From NCBI GenBank assembly GCA_050249355.1, contig JBFWQQ010000005.1:1-49003 (forward strand): DNA of 49,003 nt, in the 5' to 3' direction. Under the pieces are notes generated by a model that made no database searches, was not told where the DNA came from, and saw nothing but the letters and a program-made list of their open reading frames with translations. This document shows, one piece after another, positions 7,174 to 14,869 of this stretch; position 1 is the first letter of the stretch, and the number at the start of each line of letters is the position of its first letter. Made by a program: the position numbers and the translations under genes. Source of the stretch: CAZAQK01 sp050249355. Lineage in GTDB: Bacteria > Pseudomonadota > Alphaproteobacteria > Rickettsiales > SXRF01.

Positions 7174-9020
7174 TGGAACCGCAGCCTATAGGCCAGATCC
7201 TATTGGAGGATGGCCTGATAAAGAACGAGCAGCTTACGCATGCCCTGGCACTGCAAAAGCGTCAGGGCGGCAGGCTCGGTGATATTCTGGTGGCGGAAGG
7301 CGCGATCAATTATCACAAGCTCTACCAGGCACTGGCCGCGCATTACGAAATACCGTACACCGACCTGCTGAAAAACCCGCCGGACACTCGCCTGCTTGAT
7401 CCCCGCCTTGCCCAGACCTACATAAAGATGCGCTGCATACCGTGGAAGAAAGAAAACGCTCGTACCGTCATCGCCACCTCTGAGCTTAACGATGAAGTGC
7501 TGCACTTCTGCCGCAGCATCGTAAAGGGGCAAATGGAGTTTGTATTCACTTCACCGTTCGACATTCGGCGCGCTGTTGAATCTTCGTATGCAAAAGAAAT
7601 GGAATTGCACAGTCGGCTGTGGTTGTGGAGCAAGGATCCCGAGGCTTCCGCGCGCCAGACTCTGTTCCCGCGCCAGCGCGTGGTGCTGTACGGCATACTT
7701 GGTTTATCGCTCTTGTCGCTGTTGCTTTTCCCGCTGAAGTTCGGTCTGGCATTCTTCGCGTTCTGCCACATCGCTTATGCTATCACCATGCTGTTCAAGC
7801 AATTCGTTTTTTCGCACGGGGCCACCTGCACCACCGAATGGACATGGGAGAAAAAACTAGGCAACCTGGATGACCGCGATCTTCCGGTCTATACCATCCT
7901 GCTACCCATGTACCGCGAGACAGAGAGCCTGAAAAGCCTGATGAAATGCATGCAGCGTTTCGACTACCCGGCCAGCAAGCTCGATATCAAGCTGGTGCTG
8001 GAATCCGACGATAAGGAAACGCTGGCTTCCGCCATTGCATTGAAACTGCGCTATCAATTCGACATCATCCGCGTGCCGTCGGGCGGGCCACGAACCAAAC
8101 CACGCGCCTGCAACTACGCGCTGCAGTTTGCACGCGGTGAACTGGTGACTATTTTCGATGCCGACGACCGGCCCGACCCGCTGCAGCTGAAGAAAGCGGT
8201 GGCCGCGTTTGCCAGCCTTTCGCCGGATGTGGTGTGCCTGCAGGCGCGCCTGAATTATTTCAATGCCAACGACAATATGCTCACGCGATTTTTCTCGCTG
8301 GAATATTCCATCCTGTTCCACTTCATGCTGTACGGTTTGCAGCGCCTTGGCATGCCGATACCGCTGGGTGGAACCAGCAACCACATATCGCTGGCGCGCC
8401 TGAAGGAGCTGGGCGAGTGGGATCCATACAATGTCACCGAAGATGCCGACCTGGGAGCACGCCTTGCCGCACGCGGGCTAAAAACCGCTATGCTGGATTC
8501 TTATACCATGGAAGAAGCGCCGAACCGCGTATGGCCGTGGATCAAGCAGCGCAGCCGCTGGGTAAAAGGCTACATGCAGACATGGCTGGTGCACATGCGC
8601 CACCCGGCCCGGTTTTACCGGCAGGTAGGTTTACGCGGCTTTATCGGTTTCCAGTGCTTTATCGGCCTGCCCTGCTTTACCTTTCTTACCGCCCCACTGG
8701 TGTGGGGGCTAGCCATCGCATGGCTGGCCAGCATGCCACCGGAAAGTAGCATAAGCGTGCCTGCATGGCTGGTATGGCTGACCGCGATAAACATGGTGAT
8801 CAACATCTTTACGCACTGGTATCAGGCATTCTATTGCGCATGGCAATACCGGGTGCATGTGGGCGCCATCAGCCTGGCCGCCCTGCTCTACCCGTTCTAT
8901 ATGGTACTGCATTCCGTCGCCAGCTACCGGGCGCTATGGCAACTTGCTGTAAATCCTCACTTTTGGGACAAAACTGCGCATGGCGTTTCCAAAGCACTCA
9001 AACTAGCCCCAGCGCGCTGA
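7173..9020 (+). CDS. MshEN-domain glycosyltransferase family 2 (BcsA-like, membrane)
   Basis: 615 residues in two parts. Residues 1 to about 145 match the MshEN/GspE-N domain (IGQILLEDGLI, GGRLGDILVAEGAI, LYQALAAHYEIPY), in some proteins a c-di-GMP-binding module. After two membrane helices (about 172-205) comes a processive GT2 domain: the DADDRPDP motif near residue 329 binds nucleotide-sugar and metal, TEDADLG near 420 carries the catalytic Asp, and QRSRWVKG near 457 is the QxxRW motif of cellulose/hyaluronan-type synthases. Three or four more helices follow. It probably makes and translocates a polysaccharide across the inner membrane. The start ATG overlaps the stop of the barrel gene. 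The sugar and product are unknown. Confidence 0.88.
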   Translation: MEPQPIGQILLEDGLIKNEQLTHALALQKRQGGRLGDILVAEGAINYHKLYQALAAHYEIPYTDLLKNPPDTRLLDPRLAQTYIKMRCIPWKKENARTVIATSELNDEVLHFCRSIVKGQMEFVFTSPFDIRRAVESSYAKEMELHSRLWLWSKDPEASARQTLFPRQRVVLYGILGLSLLSLLLFPLKFGLAFFAFCHIAYAITMLFKQFVFSHGATCTTEWTWEKKLGNLDDRDLPVYTILLPMYRETESLKSLMKCMQRFDYPASKLDIKLVLESDDKETLASAIALKLRYQFDIIRVPSGGPRTKPRACNYALQFARGELVTIFDADDRPDPLQLKKAVAAFASLSPDVVCLQARLNYFNANDNMLTRFFSLEYSILFHFMLYGLQRLGMPIPLGGTSNHISLARLKELGEWDPYNVTEDADLGARLAARGLKTAMLDSYTMEEAPNRVWPWIKQRSRWVKGYMQTWLVHMRHPARFYRQVGLRGFIGFQCFIGLPCFTFLTAPLVWGLAIAWLASMPPESSISVPAWLVWLTAINMVINIFTHWYQAFYCAWQYRVHVGAISLAALLYPFYMVLHSVASYRALWQLAVNPHFWDKTAHGVSKALKLAPAR

Positions 9021-9038
9021 AAAAACGCGCTTAAATAG

Positions 9039-9066
9039 TTGACAGGGGCTGCTATTGACGTTAAAA
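9039..9066 (+). promoter_or_regulatory. Candidate promoter of rpmJ
   Basis: TTGACA (9039-9044) with TTAAAA (9061-9066) at a 16-nt spacing, 29 nt before the rpmJ start. The -35 is perfect and the -10 is moderate. Confidence 0.4.
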
Positions 9067-9095
9067 AGCGTGCTTCAAACAAAAGGATAAGACCG

Positions 9096-9221
9096 ATGAA
9101 AGTGCTGAGCTCTTTAAAATCCGCCAAGAAGCGTGACAAAAATTGCCGTCTGGTGCGCCGCAAAGGCCGTATCTATGTGATCAACAAACGCAACCCGCGC
9201 TTCAAAGCACGCCAAGGCTGA
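9096..9221 (+). CDS. rpmJ: 50S ribosomal protein L36
   Basis: 41-residue basic ribosomal protein (MKVLSSLKSAKKRDKNCRLV at the N-terminus; NKRNPRFKARQG at the end). It is the long, zinc-free form: the four Cys/His ligands of the C+ type are absent. The ATG at 9096 has AAAGGA (9082-9087) upstream, and further in-frame upstream sequence is not protein-like. It stands alone, as rpmJ often does in alphaproteobacteria. Confidence 0.95.
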   Translation: MKVLSSLKSAKKRDKNCRLVRRKGRIYVINKRNPRFKARQG

Positions 9222-9242
9222 TGTTGCCGGCCTTCTTAGGCC

Positions 9243-9620
9243 TTAATTTACCAGTACGTGAATTTCAGGGTAGGCACCGGATGTAGGTTCGGTCTGCCAG
9301 CGTATTCGCTCCAGAGCCACACCATTGATGCGGATGCCTTCCACTACTGCGCGCAGGTATGCACGGATATACTGCGATGGGGTGTTTTCCGGAACATACG
9401 CCACCACAGTATACTGCACGTCCGGTTTTGCTGTTTCAGCTGCCTGCACCGCTGTATTGAGCGCTTTGGCAAAATAGACACGCGGTTCGTTGTAGCGAAT
9501 GATCAGCAGCGGTTTGTCCACCGAAACAGCATCATGTGAACCCAGTTGGGCCTGTGCTGCCTGCAACGGTGCCGCGAATGCCATGAAAACTGTTAAAAAT
9601 ACTGCCGGGGTGGTACGCAT
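9243..9620 (-). CDS. Secreted hypothetical protein with OmpA-like fold character
   Basis: 125 residues. Residues 1-24 are a signal peptide (MRTTPAVFLTVFMAFAAPLQ, cleavage near QAAQA). The mature part has the pattern PLLIIRYNEPRVYFAKALNTAVQAA, then TVVAYVPENTPS, a helix (YIRAYLRAVVEGIRINGV) and a final strand EIHVLVN. This resembles small periplasmic proteins with an OmpA-like beta-alpha-beta arrangement found in other alphaproteobacteria, but no function is known to me. It is monocistronic and convergent with rpmJ. Confidence 0.65.
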   Translation of the reverse strand: MRTTPAVFLTVFMAFAAPLQAAQAQLGSHDAVSVDKPLLIIRYNEPRVYFAKALNTAVQAAETAKPDVQYTVVAYVPENTPSQYIRAYLRAVVEGIRINGVALERIRWQTEPTSGAYPEIHVLVN

Positions 9621-9746
9621 ATAAGCTCCGTGATGATTTGTTGAAAGGCACGATAAATCAGGCCAGAAGCGCAGTCAATATCCTGCTGATAAAATCCTTG
9701 TTTTTTTTAGGACATTTGCTATTTTCACCGCCTCTTTAGAGGCAAC

Positions 9747-9823
9747 GGTCCCGTAGCTCAGCTGGATAGAGCATTTGACTACGAATCAAAAGGTCGGGCG
9801 TTCGAATCGCTCCGGGACCGCCA
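9747..9823 (+). tRNA. tRNA-Arg (anticodon ACG)
   Basis: 77-nt cloverleaf. The 7-bp acceptor stem GGTCCCG/CGGGACC is perfect; the D-arm is TAGCTCAGCTGGATAGAGC-like; the anticodon stem TTTGA/TCAAA encloses the loop CTACGAA with ACG at 9781-9783 (A34 expected to be deaminated to inosine, reading CGU/CGC/CGA); the T-loop is TTCGAAT. The CCA end is encoded (9821-9823). A small GCCTC-TTTA-GAGGC hairpin (9730-9743) sits just upstream. Confidence 0.97.
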
Positions 9824-9840
9824 TTTACAGAACGCCCCTA

Positions 9841-10578
9841 TCAGCCCTGCTTTGCCAGCATCCACAGGGCCATAGCGATCATCATCAGGTTCTCGATCAG
9901 AGATATCAACCCCAGCGGCACGTTGCTGCCGCCGCCCACACAGGCGCATTTGAGTTCGCGCTTATCAATATACACCGCCTTTACCACCGACACCGCGCCC
10001 ACAGTCCCGATGAAAAGAGCCGCCGGAGCGGCCAGCCATGTCATCCAGCCACCAAGCATCAGAATACCAGCGCCGGTTTCCACGAATGGGTATATATAGG
10101 CATAACGCACCCAGCGCCGCGCCAGCAGGTCGTAGCCAAGAAACTGGTTGGTAAAGGAATACAAATCACGCAGCTTCATGATACCCAACACGCACATACT
10201 GAAGGCAATGAACAGCTCCAGCGTACCCACCAGCTGGAATTTACCTGCCATTGCAGTCGCCGCCGATACCGCCATCAACAAGCTGGTGGCGAATATAGCA
10301 ATCACCGGCTGGTAGCTGGCACCCTCCTGTTTGAATGTGGCTTTTCCGAAATGATTTGCCAGATCGCCAAAGCCGCCAATGCGCTGGCCACCGATAAAAG
10401 TCTGCGGTGTGGATTTTACGTCATTCTCCTGCTTGAACGCATCGGTTTCCTCGCGGGTTCTGAGGTGGTGGTCTTCCACCGCATAGCCCTCGTGCTCCAG
10501 CAAATCTTTTGATTTGATGCCATATGGGCATATATGCTCATCTGTGACCATGCGATATAGTATTGCAGTCTTGGCCAT
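9841..10578 (-). CDS. Glutaredoxin domain fused to MauE/DoxX-like membrane domain
   Basis: 245 residues. The ATG at 10578 follows GGAG at a good distance and gives the compact glutaredoxin start MAKTAILYRMVTD. Residues 1 to about 85 are a glutaredoxin with active site CPYG (monothiol-like) and the glutathione-site elements TPQTFI and GGFGDL. Residues about 95-245 form four or more membrane helices of MauE/DoxX type, with a paired-Cys element LKCACVGG near the end. MauE-type proteins help maturation of disulfide-containing exported proteins. The fusion could carry reducing equivalents across the inner membrane, but that is inference. The 3' end is 17 nt from the tRNA gene. Confidence 0.8.
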   Translation of the reverse strand: MAKTAILYRMVTDEHICPYGIKSKDLLEHEGYAVEDHHLRTREETDAFKQENDVKSTPQTFIGGQRIGGFGDLANHFGKATFKQEGASYQPVIAIFATSLLMAVSAATAMAGKFQLVGTLELFIAFSMCVLGIMKLRDLYSFTNQFLGYDLLARRWVRYAYIYPFVETGAGILMLGGWMTWLAAPAALFIGTVGAVSVVKAVYIDKRELKCACVGGGSNVPLGLISLIENLMMIAMALWMLAKQG

Positions 10579-10652
10579 AACATCTCCATACGTGATCATG
10601 CATACAGCAAATAAATTTTCACTACGACAGTAGTAAAGTTATTTTCCTTTTA

Positions 10653-10680
10653 ATGTATCGCCTCTGAAGTTATGATACAT
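10653..10680. promoter_or_regulatory. Inverted repeat, operator-like
   Basis: ATGTATC (10653-10659) and GATACAT (10674-10680) are perfect inverted copies with a 14-nt spacer, so half-sites are 21 bp apart, two helical turns. They lie between the divergent glutaredoxin-MauE gene and the small membrane-protein gene. A dimeric regulator site is plausible; no regulator gene is adjacent. Confidence 0.35.
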
Positions 10681-10708
10681 GGGCACAACGGCTATGAATG
10701 AGGGTGAT

Positions 10709-11059
10709 ATGGCGCATAAGAATCTGTATATTGCAGCGGCAGGCGCCCTTGGTATCATTGTTGCCCTCGCGCTGTTCAGCCACTCACAGCAAACGCCTAA
10801 GCCTGCCGTGCAGCAGCCACAGGCCGCTAAGCCGCAAGCAGAAAAAGCCCAAAGCAGGCATCATCCGCCGCTGGTCAAAAAAGCGGAATCCAGCAAGAAA
10901 AAACGCCGCAAAGCGCGCGGCAAGCGTAAAATGACACTGAAGCGTTGGAACAATATGACACCAGAGCAACAAAACACCTACAGACGCAACAACCCCAAAG
11001 CCACACTGCCCCCAAAACCCGTCAGCCAGCCTGCAACCACTACGGCTCCGTCCCAATAA
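10709..11059 (+). CDS. Small membrane-anchored basic hypothetical protein
   Basis: 116 residues from the ATG at 10709, which has GAGGG upstream. An N-terminal membrane segment or uncleaved signal (about residues 6-24) is followed by a Gln/Pro/Ala/Lys-rich linker, a strongly basic patch (KKKRRKARGKRK) and a short element MTPEQQNTYRRNNPKA resembling the MTPEQ-type turns of periplasmic helical proteins. The Pro/Ala tail suggests a periplasmic protein crossing or touching the cell wall. I do not recognise a family. Confidence 0.6.
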   Translation: MAHKNLYIAAAGALGIIVALALFSHSQQTPKPAVQQPQAAKPQAEKAQSRHHPPLVKKAESSKKKRRKARGKRKMTLKRWNNMTPEQQNTYRRNNPKATLPPKPVSQPATTTAPSQ

Positions 11060-11122
11060 GCGTATCGTCACCGGGACGCATTTCCGCTACGTGCAGAACC
11101 TAAGGAGTAATGAGTCGTGCCC

Positions 11123-11863
11123 TTAAAGGTTACGCTCTAATTCTTCAGCGTCTGGATCGGGTTTCTTTTTCTTGTGCTTGCTGCGGGCGATGCTGTTGAG
11201 CAACTCCACACCAATGGAGAAGGCAAACGCCACATAAATGTAGCCTTTGGGAACGTCTACACCCATGCCTTCGGCCACCAGCACCGTGCCGATCATAAGG
11301 ATGAACGCCAGCGCAAGCATCTTGAAGGTGGGATATTCGCGCAGCAAGCGGGCAATACTGCCCGATGCCACCAGCATCACGACCATGGATACCACCACCG
11401 CTGCCACCATGATCCATAGATTGTCGGCGATACCGATCGCGGTCATGATCGAGTCGAATGAAAACACAAAATCAATGATCACGATCTGAATAATCGCACC
11501 ACCGAACGTCGCCTTGGCAACGATCTTGCGTTTTTCTTCCAGACCGCCAAGGTCTGCATGTATTTCCAGCGTACTCTTGCCGATCAGGAAAAACCCGCCG
11601 GCTATCAGCAGCAGGTCGCGGAACGAAAACGGATGTTCCATGATGGAAAATAACGGATCGGTCAGTTGCATGATCCACGATAGCGATGCCAGCATGGCCA
11701 CACGTATGCCCAGCGCTAGCGCGAGGCCTATCACGCGGGCTTTGGTTCGGTATGTCGCAGGCAGCTTTTCTGCCACCAATGCAATAAAAATCAGGTTGTC
11801 TATACCCAGCACGATCTCGAGCAGGCTGAGCGTTAAAAAGCTTATGAGTAACTCTGTTTCCAT
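11123..11863 (-). CDS. TerC-family integral membrane protein
   Basis: 246 residues with seven or more membrane helices. The ATG at 11863 is preferred over the TTG at 11899 because the TerC family begins at about METELLISFLTLSLLEIVLGIDN. The signature acidic residues in membrane helices are present: EIVLGIDN near the start and IDFVFSFDSIM near the middle. The C-terminus is a basic tail (KHKKKKPDPDAEELERNL). TerC proteins are linked to tellurite resistance and to metal (Mn2+) export for exoenzyme metalation; the specific role here is not deducible. Confidence 0.9.
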   Translation of the reverse strand: METELLISFLTLSLLEIVLGIDNLIFIALVAEKLPATYRTKARVIGLALALGIRVAMLASLSWIMQLTDPLFSIMEHPFSFRDLLLIAGGFFLIGKSTLEIHADLGGLEEKRKIVAKATFGGAIIQIVIIDFVFSFDSIMTAIGIADNLWIMVAAVVVSMVVMLVASGSIARLLREYPTFKMLALAFILMIGTVLVAEGMGVDVPKGYIYVAFAFSIGVELLNSIARSKHKKKKPDPDAEELERNL

Positions 11864-12022
11864 GCGCAGTGTGTTACCATACACTATAAATCTCTGCAAC
11901 AGGTTTTATATTGGTTTCTCAAAATGTTGCAACATGAACACATCATTAAATTTATTTAACTCGGTTTGTTGCAATAACCCTGATATAAATAACCATACGT
12001 TATCACACACAGGAGCTGTCAT

Positions 12023-12550
12023 ATGAAATTCACCCGTACCCTGATCGTGCTTGCCTGCACTACCGCTATACCTGCCACGGCCAGCGCAGTAAGCCCGGAT
12101 GACCATGCCGACAAGGCCGTGGTATCCGATCATGTTTCCGACAAAGCGCTCGATCATGGCGACGATCACTCGCGTATCCATGATGGTGTTGTCGATAAAG
12201 GTAAGCACGTGGATGAAAAATCCGAAAAATTTAACCGCCGTAAGGCCCGCCGGGAAGCAATCAAGGAAAAATATGAGAATGCCAGCGAAGAAGAACGCGC
12301 GGAGATGAAGCAGCGTTATAACAAACGCAAGGCCCGCCGTGAGGCGATCAAAGAAAAATACGAAAACGCCAGCGAGGAAGAGCGCGCGGAGATGAAAGAA
12401 CGTCGCGAGAAGCGCATGGAGCACCGCGAGAAATTCCGCGAGGAAATGGAAGACGCTACTCCTGAAGAACGCGAAGCCATGAAGGATAAGATTCGCAAGA
12501 ACCGTACAAAACGCACAGAACACCGTGTGCGCGCGCATGAAGATGAGTAA
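12023..12550 (+). CDS. Secreted, highly charged protein with 29-residue repeats
   Basis: 175 residues. A signal peptide (residues 1-22, cleavage near ATASA) precedes a His/Asp-rich segment (about 25-65, many HxD pairs such as DDHADK, SDHVSDK, DHGDDHSRIHD) and a helical, very charged region made of tandem repeats. Repeat 1 is N71-Y99 and repeat 2 N100-R128, nearly identical (NxRKARREAIKEKYENASEE...). Repeat 3, from E129, is degenerate. Such Lys/Arg/Glu helices may form a single long alpha-helix or coiled coil in the periplasm. The His/Asp block could bind divalent metal, which is inference only. The gene diverges from terC and ends at the terminator shared with rarA. Confidence 0.75.
   Translation: MKFTRTLIVLACTTAIPATASAVSPDDHADKAVVSDHVSDKALDHGDDHSRIHDGVVDKGKHVDEKSEKFNRRKARREAIKEKYENASEEERAEMKQRYNKRKARREAIKEKYENASEEERAEMKERREKRMEHREKFREEMEDATPEEREAMKDKIRKNRTKRTEHRVRAHEDE
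12233..12406 (+). repeat. Tandem 87-bp coding repeat (two near-perfect copies)
   Basis: 12233-12319 and 12320-12406 encode two successive 29-residue units that differ at few amino-acid positions but at many synonymous sites. This suggests an old duplication kept by selection on the protein. A third diverged unit follows up to about 12500. Confidence 0.8.
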
Positions 12551-12568
12551 CTAAGGAAATTCCCCTTT

Positions 12569-12602
12569 AAAGCCCGGTCTTTCAGGCCGGGCTTTTTGTT
12601 TT
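12569..12602. terminator. Bidirectional intrinsic terminator shared by two convergent genes
   Basis: A perfect 9-bp stem AAAGCCCGG (12569-12577) / CCGGGCTTT (12587-12595) with a short loop, followed by TTGTTTT on the plus side and a complementary A/T-rich flank on the minus side. The rarA stop codon (12584-12582) lies inside the loop, so the stem encodes the last rarA codons. Confidence 0.85.
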
Positions 12603-13880
12603 GCGCAGGCGCTCCCAGTATTGCAGGCGCTTTTCTATTTCCCGTTCAAATCCCCGCTGCACCGGATGGTAATACTTTGCCCGCTCCATACCGTCAGGAA
12701 AATAATTCTGGCCGGAGAACCCATCCTCTTCATTATGGTCATAGGCATAATCCTTACCATAGCCAATATCCTTCATCAGGCTGGTGGGGGCATTAAGAAT
12801 ATGCAGCGGTGGCATCAGAGAGCCGTGGATATCGGCATCGCGCCGCGACGCTGCAAAAGCGGTATATACAGCGTTGGATTTGGGCGCGGTCGCGAGATAT
12901 ATCACCGACTGGGCGATAGCCAGTTCACCTTCAGGCGAACCCAGAAAATCGTATGCATCCTTGGATGCGTTGGCCTGCACCAGCGCCTGTGGATCGGCCA
13001 TACCAATATCTTCTACCGCAAAGCGCACCAGCCGTCGTGCGATGTAAAGCGGATTTTCCCCACCGGCCAGCATACGAGCCAGCCAGTAGAGTGACGCATC
13101 CACATCCGAGCCACGCAGGCTCTTGTGCAGCGCACTAATCAGGTTGTAATGCGCTTCCTGGTTCTTGTCGTATATTGGGGCTCGCTTCTGCAGGTAGGCG
13201 GTCAGTTGTTGCGGTATCATCGGCTGTTTGGCCTGATAGGAAAATAATATCTCACAGAAGTTCAGCAAGGCGCGGCCATCCCCATCGGCCATAGCGATCA
13301 GCGTGTCCTTCGCTTCACCGGTCAGGGGCAACGCTTTGCCAGTATGCTTTTCCGCGCGCTGGATAAGCCGTTGCATAGAAGCTGCATCCAGACGGTTCAA
13401 TACCAACACCTGCATACGCGACAGCAGCGCCGCGTTCACCTCAAAGGACGGATTTTCCGTGGTCGCACCGATCAGCACGATGGTCCCATCTTCGACCACC
13501 GGCAGGAATGTATCTTGCTGTGCTCGGTTGAAACGGTGGATCTCATCGACGAATACCAGCGTGTTCTTGCCCATCTCGGCCTGCTGGCGCGCGCGTTCGA
13601 ATATCGGTTTAAGCGCTGCCACACCGGATGCCACCGCCGATACCGCTTCGAATTGATAATCGCCCTGCCGGGCCAGTATACGCGCCAGCGTGGTCTTACC
13701 GCTGCCAGGCGGCCCCCACAGCAGCAGCGAGGTAAGCTTGCCCGATGCGATCATCTGCTGCAGCATGTGTCCTTTATCCAGCAGGTGTTCCTGCCCTACC
13801 ACTTCAGCAAGCGACTTTGGGCGTAGCTGGTCAGCCAGCGGCACCGATGGCTTGCCCTGACGCGCAAACAGGCCGGTCAT
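12582..13880 (-). CDS. rarA: Replication-associated recombination protein A (AAA+ ATPase)
   Basis: 432 residues, the usual length for RarA/MgsA/WRNIP1. Walker A GPPGSGKTT (about 56-64), Walker B VFVDEIHRF (about 108-116), sensor 1 IGATTENPSF and the C-terminal tetramerisation region (YWLARMLAGGENPLYIARRL, EDIGMADPQAL) are all present. It acts at stalled replication forks and gaps. The start overlaps the stop of the upstream membrane-protein gene by 4 nt. The C-terminus is encoded inside the terminator hairpin. Confidence 0.96.
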   Translation of the reverse strand: MTGLFARQGKPSVPLADQLRPKSLAEVVGQEHLLDKGHMLQQMIASGKLTSLLLWGPPGSGKTTLARILARQGDYQFEAVSAVASGVAALKPIFERARQQAEMGKNTLVFVDEIHRFNRAQQDTFLPVVEDGTIVLIGATTENPSFEVNAALLSRMQVLVLNRLDAASMQRLIQRAEKHTGKALPLTGEAKDTLIAMADGDGRALLNFCEILFSYQAKQPMIPQQLTAYLQKRAPIYDKNQEAHYNLISALHKSLRGSDVDASLYWLARMLAGGENPLYIARRLVRFAVEDIGMADPQALVQANASKDAYDFLGSPEGELAIAQSVIYLATAPKSNAVYTAFAASRRDADIHGSLMPPLHILNAPTSLMKDIGYGKDYAYDHNEEDGFSGQNYFPDGMERAKYYHPVQRGFEREIEKRLQYWERLRKTKSPA

Positions 13881-14869
13881 GATTCATCTTTCATTATAGT
13901 ACGCATCTGCGGACGGTCTTTCACAGACAGCCATAAAAACGCCGCCGGCAGGCTGACTAGGACATTCAGGATACCCAGCTGCAACGATATCGCCACCGCT
14001 GCCGTACCGGCTACGCCAACCAGCGCAAGCAACTGTACCATCACCGCCTCACGTACCCCCCAACCGGCAATGGATATAGGCATGGTGATAACCAGCATCA
14101 CCAGCGGCATCAATGCAATGCATTCGATCAGCGACAGTTCAACGCCCATTCCTTGTGCCAGCACAAACGTGCATAGGCCATAGAACACATGCGATAACGT
14201 GGCAAAGATGAGCGACAGGGCCGACATGACCGGTTTGTTGATCAGCAGGCGCATGCAGTTAAAAAAATAGCGTAGCAGCTTGATCGTCTTGATATGCTCG
14301 AAACGTTCCAACGCATGATCGACCTGAATGATGAGAAAGCAGCCGATCATGGCCAGCAGTATAAACCCGAAAAATAACATCCACGGATCGAAATCAATGA
14401 TGCCCGAAAGCACCGGCAACATACACAGCAGGAGAAACATCACACCGGTCAATGCCAGTAGCCGGTCGATGATGATGGAATTAACCGTAAGTCCAAGCGG
14501 TATCCTGTCGCTACGGGTGATCCATATGCGCACCACATCACCACCGATGGTGCCAGGCAGGCAATTACTGAAGAACACGCTGATATAATAGATCCGAAAA
14601 GCCTCAGTGAACGGCATCACCCGGCTGCCATGCTCCGAAAGTGCAGCGAGGATAAAGCGCCAGCGCAACGCGCCAAGCAAGATCTGCCCCATCATGCAGC
14701 CAGCTGCCAATGTGATAAACAGAAGGCTCTGTTCGCTGAGCATCTGCTTGAAACTGTCCCAGTTCACATCACGGAACGCCAGCCAGAATGCAGTCAATGT
14801 CAGCAATACCTTAAGTGTGATACTTACAAAAGGCGAAATTTTACGCGGCGTTTTGGGCAGGGCTGGCAT
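13877..14869 (-). CDS. YbhN/AglD-type membrane protein (LPG synthase TM family)
   Basis: 330 residues, about eight membrane helices. The family signatures are ALRWRFIL near residue 67, FFSNCLPGTIGGDVVRIWITR near 95-118 (the N-x-x-P-G-x-x-G-G-D motif), and IAGWGVREAVMVQLL near 265. This domain occurs as the flippase part of MprF and alone in lipid- or glycolipid-handling proteins. Without an attached synthetase domain the substrate is unknown; transport of a lipid-linked intermediate is plausible. The 5' end overlaps the 3' end of the flagellin-like gene by 29 nt and the 3' end overlaps rarA by 4 nt. Confidence 0.85.
   Translation of the reverse strand: MPALPKTPRKISPFVSITLKVLLTLTAFWLAFRDVNWDSFKQMLSEQSLLFITLAAGCMMGQILLGALRWRFILAALSEHGSRVMPFTEAFRIYYISVFFSNCLPGTIGGDVVRIWITRSDRIPLGLTVNSIIIDRLLALTGVMFLLLCMLPVLSGIIDFDPWMLFFGFILLAMIGCFLIIQVDHALERFEHIKTIKLLRYFFNCMRLLINKPVMSALSLIFATLSHVFYGLCTFVLAQGMGVELSLIECIALMPLVMLVITMPISIAGWGVREAVMVQLLALVGVAGTAAVAISLQLGILNVLVSLPAAFLWLSVKDRPQMRTIMKDES

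Noticed and set aside
11946..11960. TTAA-N6-TTAAC motif as a CtrA box
   Set aside because: Spacing is six, not seven bases.
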